In this document: in pieces, positions 1-4,380 of the stretch | How positions within the stretch are numbered: the stretch's first letter is position 1 | Layout: each line of letters begins with the position of its first letter | Assembly (NCBI GenBank): GCA_031258055.1 | Contig: JAIRNM010000371.1 | Coordinates: 1-5,812, forward strand | From: Bifidobacteriaceae bacterium | GTDB taxonomy: Bacteria > Actinomycetota > Actinomycetes > Actinomycetales > WQXJ01 | Length of the DNA stretch: 5,812 nt | Reading direction: 5' to 3' | Notes under the pieces: generated by a model | Seen by the model: only the letters and a program-made list of their open reading frames with translations | Database searches by the model: none | Told to the model about the DNA's origin: nothing | Program-made: the position numbers and the translations under genes

Positions 1-86
1 CATCGTCCGAAATGTCCGATCGGGGCGAAGACCAAGGCCAGGGGATCGAAAACACCGCGCTTGGTCGCGGCTTCCGGAAATGACAT
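1..86 (-). CDS. Start of an unrecognised gene, cut by the window edge
   Basis: An ATG at 86-84 opens a frame that stays open for 28 codons to the window edge. The peptide begins MSFPEAATKR and continues with a fairly hydrophobic stretch containing FDPLALVFAPIG. A good ribosome binding site precedes the ATG, and the gene follows the EIIB stop codon by 24 bp, so the two are probably co-transcribed. A PTS permease (EIIC) would be a natural partner by position. However, the visible residues do not resemble the usual start of a glucose-family EIIC, and too little is present to assign any family. The call that this is a real gene rests on the start context only. Confidence 0.5.
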   Translation of the reverse strand, partial: MSFPEAATKRGVFDPLALVFAPIGHFGR

Positions 87-95
87 CTTTCGCAC

Positions 96-102
96 TCACC
101 TC
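96..102 (-). promoter_or_regulatory. Ribosome binding site of the gene starting at 86
   Basis: On the minus strand the sequence GAGGTGA lies 9 nt before the ATG at 86. It is a good match to the anti-Shine-Dalgarno sequence. It supports the ATG at 86 as a true start and continuation of the transcript from the EIIB gene into the next one. Confidence 0.55.
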
Positions 103-110
103 AACGGGAG

Positions 111-368
111 TTAGGAGACTAGGGCGGAGAGTTCCTTCAATTGGGTCTTGAGTTCGCGCGCCAAATCGGCGGCTTGGCCGCCGACCACAACCTGTACGAC
201 ATGGCCCGATACGACCACGCCGTAGGCGCCAAGGGCGCGCAGGCCGGGCGCGTCCACCAGGGCCGGATTATCGACTTCGACCCGTAAACGCGTTGGGCAG
301 ACCTCCAGGTGGGCAATATTGCGGGCCCCACCGAGTCTTTCCAGCATCTTGAGTACCAAGGCGATCAA
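111..368 (-). CDS. Stand-alone PTS EIIB domain, glucose/N-acetylglucosamine family
   Basis: This 85-residue protein is a single EIIB domain of the glucose-type sugar phosphotransferase system. In that family EIIB accepts phosphate from EIIA on a cysteine and passes it to sugar bound by the membrane EIIC. Visible marks are LGG near residues 12-14, the phosphocysteine motif CPTRLRV with Cys24, and the core GVVVSGHVVQVVVG at about residues 50-63. The length fits an isolated EIIB, as often seen in actinobacteria where the PTS domains are separate genes. The start is uncertain. TTG at 368 gives a normal N-terminus and has an in-frame TAG 9 nt upstream, so no longer start exists; TTG at 359 and ATG at 347 are alternatives. 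No clear ribosome binding site precedes any of these. Sugar specificity cannot be read from the sequence. It lies 205 bp after ettA and is probably a separate transcription unit. Confidence 0.88.
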   Translation of the reverse strand: MIALVLKMLERLGGARNIAHLEVCPTRLRVEVDNPALVDAPGLRALGAYGVVVSGHVVQVVVGGQAADLARELKTQLKELSALVS

Positions 369-405
369 TCTGCGCTAGTCATCAACCGCGCGGCGAGAGG
401 ATTGG

Positions 406-428
406 ACGGTAACAATGTGACGAGGGTA
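406..428 (-). promoter_or_regulatory. Possible tandem extended -10 promoters for the EIIB gene
   Basis: On the minus strand the heptamer TGTTACC occurs twice, 17 bp apart (start to start). Each copy begins a TGNTANNNT extended -10 pattern, with hexamers TACCCT (428-423) and TACCGT (411-406). Initiation about 7 nt after the second would leave a leader of roughly 30 nt before the TTG at 368. No convincing -35 element is visible for either. The two copies could instead be a direct-repeat operator. This is inference from pattern and position only. Confidence 0.3.
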
Positions 429-481
429 ACACGCCCGGGCTCCCGATGGCGAAGAAAGTGTGTGAACGTCCAGCTAGCAGT

Positions 482-572
482 CCACGAAGTCCGCTCCCTC
501 CGGTCGGATCGGTCGCGGCTCCCCGAGAAGCCACAACTCAGTTCATTGGGAGAAGCTCGAGCGGGTTCGTGG
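482..572. repeat. Long-range inverted repeat between ettA and the EIIB gene
   Basis: The plus-strand arm CCACGAAGTCCGC (482-494) pairs with GCGGGTTCGTGG (561-572). The match is 7 perfect bases, then a one-base gap with a mismatch, then CCGC/GCGG. The arms enclose 66 bp that include the hairpin at 517-532. The outer arm begins 2 bp after the ettA stop codon. A transcript running off ettA could fold into a compound structure here, but the long loop makes chance or weak pairing possible. Confidence 0.3.
517..532 (-). terminator. Possible hairpin terminator after ettA
   Basis: About 41 nt past the ettA stop, the minus strand reads GGCTTC-TCGG-GGAGCC. As RNA this folds into a 6-bp stem (one G-U pair) closed by a four-base loop. 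No T-run follows, so it is not a classical intrinsic terminator, although actinobacterial terminators often lack one. It fits a boundary between ettA and the EIIB gene. Confidence 0.35.
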
Positions 573-573
573 T

Positions 574-2256
574 TTAGTCACGGCGCAGGCGCCGGTAGGT
601 CACGCGGTGAGGCCTGGCCGCTTCGGGGCCAAGCCGGTCGACTTTGTTCGCCTCATAAGCAGCGAAGTTCCCCTCGAACCAGAACCAGTGGCTGGGGTCC
701 TCATCGTTGCCCTCATAGGCCAAAATGTGGGTCGCCACACGGTCGAGGAACCAGCGGTCGTGCGAAACCACCACCGCACAGCCAGGGAAATTGAGTAAGG
801 CGTTCTCAAGCGAAGACAGAGTCTCAACGTCCAGGTCATTGGTCGGCTCGTCCAGGAGCAGCAAGTTGCCGCCTTGCTTCAGGGTTAGAGCAAGATTGAG
901 CCGGTTACGCTCACCCCCTGACAGCACCCCCGCCGGTTTCTGCTGGTCTGGGCCCTTGAAGCCGAAAGCCGAGACATAAGCCCGCGATGGCATCTCGACC
1001 TGACCCACCTTGATGTAATCCAGCCCGTCCGAAACGACCTGCCAGACGCTTTTGTCTGGGTCAATCCCGGATCGGCCCTGGTCGACATAGGAGATCTTGA
1101 CTGTCTCGCCGATCTTCAATTCGCCCGCGTCGAGCGGTTCCATACCCACAACAGTCTTGAACAGGGTGGTCTTCCCGACCCCGTTGGGACCGATCACGCC
1201 GACGATGCCGTTCTTCGGCAAAGAGAACGACAACCCGTCTATCAGTACCCGGTCATCGAAGCCCTTACGGAGATCAGCCGCCTCAATGACAATTGAGCCG
1301 AGCCGCGGGCCAGGCGGGATCTGAATCTCATCGAGGTCAAGTTTCCGCGTCCGTTCGGCTTCAGCCGCCATCTCCTCGTAGCGCTGAAGGCGGGCTTTCG
1401 ACTTGGCTTGGCGGCCCTTGGCGTTTTGACGCACCCAAGCGAGTTCGTCGGCTAGGCGCTTGGCCAGTTTGGCATCCTTTTGACCCTGGACCTGGAGCCG
1501 CTCCTGCTTCTTCTCCAGGTAAACGGAATAATTGCCTTCGTAGGCGTAGGCCCGCCCCCGATCCAACTCAAGAATCCATTCAGCAACGTTGTCCAAGAAG
1601 TAGCGGTCGTGGGTGACGGCCAGGACCGCTCCCGGGTACACGGACAAGTGCTGTTCCAGCCATTGGACGGATTCAGCGTCCAGGTGGTTGGTGGGCTCAT
1701 CTAAGAGGAGCAGGTCCGGCTGCTCTAGTAACAGTTTGCACAGCGCCACCCGGCGCCGCTCTCCGCCGGACAGAATGGACACGGGTGTGTCCGGCGGCGG
1801 GCAGCGCAAGGCGTCCATGGCTTGTTCCAGGCGCGACTCCAAATCCCAAGCGCCAGCGTGGTCGAGGGCCTCTTGCAACTCCCCCATTTCTCCAAGGAGG
1901 CGGTCATAGTCAGCGTCCGGACTGGCCAACTCCTCGCTGATCTGGTTGAAGCGGTCCAGCTTCGCCTTGATGGCGGCAACGCCCTCCTCGACGTTGCCGA
2001 ACACGGTCTTGTCCTCGTTCAATGGAGGCTCTTGTTGAAGCATCCCAACCGAGAAGCCGGGCGTGAGGTTGGCTTCCCCATTCGACGGCTGGTCCAAACC
2101 GGCCATGATCTTCAGAACCGACGACTTACCGGCCCCGTTGGGTCCTACCACACCAATCTTGGCGCCGGGATAGAAGGCCAAGGTGACGTCATCCAAGATG
2201 ACTTTGTCGCCGTGGGCCTTGCGGGCGCGCTTCATTACATAGATGAACTCAGGCAC
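574..2256 (-). CDS. ettA: Energy-dependent translational throttle protein EttA (ABC-F ATPase)
   Basis: EttA is a soluble ABC-F ATPase that binds the ribosomal E site. When ADP is high relative to ATP it holds back the first peptide-bond step, so translation entry follows energy state. From the GTG start the protein has 560 residues, the usual family length. It has two ABC domains. The first has Walker A GPNGAGKSS (38-46), signature LSGGE (162-166) and Walker B ending DEPTNHLD (to 193). The second has Walker A GPNGVGKTT (356-364), signature LSGGERNR (445-452), Walker B ending DEPTNDLD (to 476) and H-loop SHDRWF (from 498). The basic P-site tRNA-interaction linker spans about 245-312 (GRQAKSKARLQRYEEM) and the arm about 78-138. 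The GTG at 2256 is chosen because family proteins start a residue or so before EFIY; a TTG/CTG-type extension to 2295 would run back into the SSB gene. No ribosome binding site precedes the GTG. All ATPase residues are intact. Confidence 0.96.
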   Translation of the reverse strand: MPEFIYVMKRARKAHGDKVILDDVTLAFYPGAKIGVVGPNGAGKSSVLKIMAGLDQPSNGEANLTPGFSVGMLQQEPPLNEDKTVFGNVEEGVAAIKAKLDRFNQISEELASPDADYDRLLGEMGELQEALDHAGAWDLESRLEQAMDALRCPPPDTPVSILSGGERRRVALCKLLLEQPDLLLLDEPTNHLDAESVQWLEQHLSVYPGAVLAVTHDRYFLDNVAEWILELDRGRAYAYEGNYSVYLEKKQERLQVQGQKDAKLAKRLADELAWVRQNAKGRQAKSKARLQRYEEMAAEAERTRKLDLDEIQIPPGPRLGSIVIEAADLRKGFDDRVLIDGLSFSLPKNGIVGVIGPNGVGKTTLFKTVVGMEPLDAGELKIGETVKISYVDQGRSGIDPDKSVWQVVSDGLDYIKVGQVEMPSRAYVSAFGFKGPDQQKPAGVLSGGERNRLNLALTLKQGGNLLLLDEPTNDLDVETLSSLENALLNFPGCAVVVSHDRWFLDRVATHILAYEGNDEDPSHWFWFEGNFAAYEANKVDRLGPEAARPHRVTYRRLRRD

Positions 2257-2260
2257 CGCA

Positions 2261-2872
2261 CTAGGGTACCCGCGCACCGTCCAGTTCAGCCGCATCGACC
2301 GCGTTGAAGGCGTCTTCCACGAAGTTTGGCGCCGCGTCCACCGACAGGTTCGCGTCCGTTGACTGGTCCACGCCCGCTAGCTGGCCCACCTCCACTGGCT
2401 GATCCGCCCTCACTGGCCGGTCCGCACCCGTCGGCTGGTCCGCTCCCGTCGGCTGGTCTACCTCCACTGACTGGTCGGCGGCGCCCGATTGGGCCGCCGC
2501 CACTTGCTCCGACGGGCGCCGACAGAAGTCAGCTTTGCCCCAGCGCAGGTTTGGCCCCACCGACCGGGCGTTGATCTGCATTGAGGTGCGGTCTTTGCCG
2601 TCACCGTCGGTCCAGTAATGCTGCGACAGACGGCCCAAAACGATCACCGCGTCCCCCTTCTTCACCGACAGGAGAACATTCTCCGCTAGGTCGGGCTGGC
2701 TGATCTTGACCTCTAGCCAAGTGGTCGGCGCATCGTGGCGCTCGCCCTGGGCGTCCCACCACCAAGCGGTCGAACCGACCCGGAAGGTCACCCAACTCGA
2801 AGCGTCGCGGCTGAATCTTTGAGGTGGCCGGGCCACCCAGCCTTCGACTGTGATTGAGATTTCGTTGTTCAT
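2261..2872 (-). CDS. Second-type single-stranded DNA-binding protein (SsbB-like) with a repeat tail
   Basis: This 203-residue protein has an N-terminal OB fold at about residues 4-112. Typical SSB segments include VEGWVARPPQRF, SWVTFRVGSTA, NVLLSVKKGDAVIVLGRL and TSMQINARSVGPNLRWG. Such proteins coat ssDNA as tetramers. Its form and its place before ettA match the actinobacterial second SSB (the Rv2478c type), not the housekeeping SSB that normally sits between rpsF and rpsR. Three consecutive tryptophans (37-39) sit in the fold. The tail from residue 132 consists of eight hexapeptide repeats. The protein ends ELDGARVP, without the acidic phenylalanine-ended tip that recruits partner proteins in the main SSB. 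The ATG at 2872 is chosen for its excellent ribosome binding site and because the fold begins there; the frame remains open 26 codons further upstream with no family resemblance. It may act in a specialised role such as segregation, competence or stress; this is inference from family members. Confidence 0.9.
   Translation of the reverse strand: MNNEISITVEGWVARPPQRFSRDASSWVTFRVGSTAWWWDAQGERHDAPTTWLEVKISQPDLAENVLLSVKKGDAVIVLGRLSQHYWTDGDGKDRTSMQINARSVGPNLRWGKADFCRRPSEQVAAAQSGAADQSVEVDQPTGADQPTGADRPVRADQPVEVGQLAGVDQSTDANLSVDAAPNFVEDAFNAVDAAELDGARVP
2263..2268 (-). promoter_or_regulatory. Putative leaderless -10 element for ettA, overlapping the SSB stop
   Basis: The minus-strand hexamer TACCCT (2268-2263) fits the actinobacterial TANNNT -10 pattern. 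It is followed by six bases (AGTGCG) and then the GTG start, which places a predicted transcript start on the G of GTG. That is the classic spacing of leaderless actinobacterial mRNAs, and it matches the absence of a Shine-Dalgarno sequence. The hexamer lies in the last codons of the SSB gene and shares its TAG stop. No strong -35 is visible. Translation by coupling from the SSB gene, 4 bp away, is the alternative. Confidence 0.5.
2336..2479 (-). repeat. Eight tandem 18-bp repeats encoding hexapeptides in the SSB tail
   Basis: The 144 bp divide exactly into eight 18-bp units, each encoding one hexapeptide: ADQSVE, VDQPTG, ADQPTG, ADRPVR, ADQPVE, VGQLAG, VDQSTD, ANLSVD. Units 2-5 are the most alike and the last three have decayed. 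Aspartate at position 2 and glutamine at position 3 recur. The protein stretch is polar, acidic and proline-containing, so it is likely a disordered linker. Unit length in multiples of three keeps the frame, so copy number could vary between strains by slippage. Confidence 0.9.
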
Positions 2873-2880
2873 TACCAGTG

Positions 2881-2887
2881 CTCCTTT
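2881..2887 (-). promoter_or_regulatory. Strong ribosome binding site of the SSB gene
   Basis: AAAGGAG on the minus strand lies 8 nt before the ATG at 2872. It is a near-perfect Shine-Dalgarno sequence with ideal spacing. It settles the start at 2872 against the longer open frame reaching 2950. Confidence 0.85.
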
Positions 2888-2974
2888 GGATTGGTCACGG
2901 CGCGGACCGTTCCACGCCTCTGCGCAAGATGGTGCACCAGATCCGACCACGCCACAGCCCAGAAAGAAGATGCC

Positions 2975-2983
2975 TGTGGATAA
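2975..2983 (-). promoter_or_regulatory. Perfect DnaA box upstream of the SSB gene
   Basis: The minus strand carries TTATCCACA, the exact consensus DnaA-binding 9-mer, in the gap between the GTPase and SSB genes. It is about 100 bp before the SSB start. A TTGTCG hexamer lies 17 bp upstream of it, so the box may overlap a weak promoter. DnaA binding could tie expression of this DNA-binding protein to replication. Only one box was seen, so this is not an origin. The match is read directly; the role is inference. Confidence 0.55.
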
Positions 2984-3021
2984 CCCCTAGCGAGGGCGGC
3001 CGACAACACCCTTCGCGACTC

Positions 3022-3051
3022 GCCTTGCGGAGGCTCAGAGCGACCCTCTGA
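3022..3051 (-). terminator. Two abutting stem-loops after the GTPase operon
   Basis: Reading the plus strand, GCCT-TGCGG-AGGC (3022-3034) is followed at once by TCAGAG-CGACC-CTCTGA (3035-3051). Both form perfect short stems with five-base loops. They begin 45 nt beyond the stop of the GTPase gene at 3097 and lie before the DnaA box and SSB gene. There is no T-run. They may end or stabilise the GTPase transcript, which would make the SSB-ettA pair a separate unit. Confidence 0.35.
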
Positions 3052-3096
3052 TCAGCGGAAACGCGGCAGACCAGGGCTGTCGGGCGGGTCGCGGCG

Positions 3097-4380
3097 TTAC
3101 GGCTCGGCCGCTATTCCCGCCAGCAGAGAGGCCAGCCGATCACGGTCATCAATGACAGCGCGGGTGGGCCCGGTCAAAGCCAGTCCAATGATCGGGTCGA
3201 AGACGGCCCGGACTGAATTCTCAAAAGCCTCCCGACGCTCGCGCTGCACCTGGGCTCCCCCAAACAATCGACGCCAAAAGCCAGCCCGCGCGGGAGGCGC
3301 CAGCGGTCGCAGAGCCGCTTCCAGGCGCGCGGCCAGATCCTCCGGTGAAGCCAAGGCCGACAAAACCGCTCCCGCCCACCGTTCCGGCAATTCATGGGCG
3401 AGGTCCGCCATCCAAGCTGAAACGGCTTGGCGCACCGCCGGTTCGTCCGGTGGGCGTGGCTGGTTGATGCCATCCGGTCCGATAGCCGCCACAATCAGGG
3501 CGTCAACCACAGCCTTGTGAGTGCGGCGGAGTCCATCGCCAATCACACTCGGGGAGTCCGCCTCGGTCGCCACCGCCAGTTCCTTAGCCGCTGCCGCTAA
3601 CTCCCCTTCCGCCCGGACCAACGCCAACGTCCGGTGCCCGGCCCGCCCCATCAGTCCAGCCCGTAGTTGATCGATTCCAGCACCGGTCTTAGCCGAAGTC
3701 AACGCCACAATCGGATCTGTCAAATGGTTTACCACAAGCCGTTCGACAAGAGCACTGGCAATCCGTTCGCCGTCGGCTGGAGCGACCGTGTCGATCTGGT
3801 TGAGGACCACCATCGCGGTGCGGCCCGGATGCGCCCGGGCGGTGGCAACAAACCGCTCGTCGAGCGTCGGATCAGCGCATTTCTGGGGATCAGTCACCCA
3901 GATCAACACGTCCACCAAGGGCAACACCCGTTCGGCTATCAGGTGGTTGGAACGCCAAGCTGAATCATAGTCCGGCAGGTCCAGCAGGATCAGTCCGCGC
4001 AGTTCGCCGATGTGTGATTCCAGCACTGAATCGCGCTTGATCCAACTGCCTCGCTCCATGCCCAGCCAGTCAAGCAGTTCTTCCGCGCCCGTCCCCCAGA
4101 CGCACGCCGTCACCTTGGTGGTGGTCGGGCGCACCAATCCGACCTTGGCGAACGGCATCTCAGCAATCGCATTGAACAGCGACGACTTGCCCGAACCCGT
4201 ACCGCCACTCAGCGCCACAATGGTGTGGTCCAAGCCCCGGTCCGCCCGCTCCGTCAAACGCTCCGCCGCCGCCAGAGCCGACTGCCCCAACTCGGCCGGG
4301 AAATGCTTGGCACTCAGCTCTGCCGCCGCCCGCAGGTCGGCGATCCCCCGCCGCAGCCGCGCCACCGCTTGATCGGTCAT
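3097..4380 (-). CDS. Dynamin/Era-like GTPase, second gene of an actinobacterial GTPase pair
   Basis: This is a 427-residue P-loop GTPase of the TRAFAC/dynamin-Era type. The motifs are in order: G1 GGTGSGKSS (59-67), a G2-like RPTTTK (84-89), G3 DLPDYDS (134-140, with Asp in place of the usual Gly), G4 NQID (194-197) and G5 TSAKTG (228-233). The region after about residue 240 is largely helical and alanine-rich. A short basic-aromatic stretch GFWRRLFGG (367-375) could touch the membrane, but no full transmembrane segment is visible. The ATG at 4380 overlaps the upstream GTPase stop as ATGA, so the two genes are coupled. Paired actinobacterial GTPases of this kind are often annotated as dynamin-like proteins, YfjP-like GTPases or, wrongly, ABC transporters. 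Roles in membrane remodelling or division are known for dynamin pairs in Streptomyces (DynA/DynB). Whether this pair is their equivalent is not shown here. Confidence 0.88.
   Translation of the reverse strand: MTDQAVARLRRGIADLRAAAELSAKHFPAELGQSALAAAERLTERADRGLDHTIVALSGGTGSGKSSLFNAIAEMPFAKVGLVRPTTTKVTACVWGTGAEELLDWLGMERGSWIKRDSVLESHIGELRGLILLDLPDYDSAWRSNHLIAERVLPLVDVLIWVTDPQKCADPTLDERFVATARAHPGRTAMVVLNQIDTVAPADGERIASALVERLVVNHLTDPIVALTSAKTGAGIDQLRAGLMGRAGHRTLALVRAEGELAAAAKELAVATEADSPSVIGDGLRRTHKAVVDALIVAAIGPDGINQPRPPDEPAVRQAVSAWMADLAHELPERWAGAVLSALASPEDLAARLEAALRPLAPPARAGFWRRLFGGAQVQRERREAFENSVRAVFDPIIGLALTGPTRAVIDDRDRLASLLAGIAAEP

Noticed and set aside
309..794. Plus-strand open frame spanning the EIIB-ettA gap
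   Set aside because: It overlaps the 3' end of ettA and the start of the EIIB gene, has arginine/proline/glycine-rich low-complexity content and no recognisable domain.
2257..2295. N-terminal extension of ettA to 2295
   Set aside because: It would add 13 residues absent from the family and overlap the SSB gene. The GTG at 2256 gives the standard start just before EFIY.
2336..2479. CRISPR-like array, from regularly spaced short repeats
   Set aside because: The units abut without unique spacers, are only 18 bp long, and translate in frame as the SSB tail.
2326..2574. Plus-strand open frame with a proline/leucine/glycine repeat pattern opposite the SSB tail
   Set aside because: It is a shadow of the 18-bp tandem repeat in the SSB gene. 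It has no ribosome binding site and no known domain, and the minus-strand reading has a clear family match.
2873..2950. N-terminal extension of the SSB gene to 2950
   Set aside because: The extra 26 residues show no family resemblance and would cover the strong ribosome binding site that serves the ATG at 2872.
2975..2983. A replication origin at the DnaA box
   Set aside because: Only one exact box was seen, there is no AT-rich unwinding region, and neither dnaA nor dnaN is nearby.
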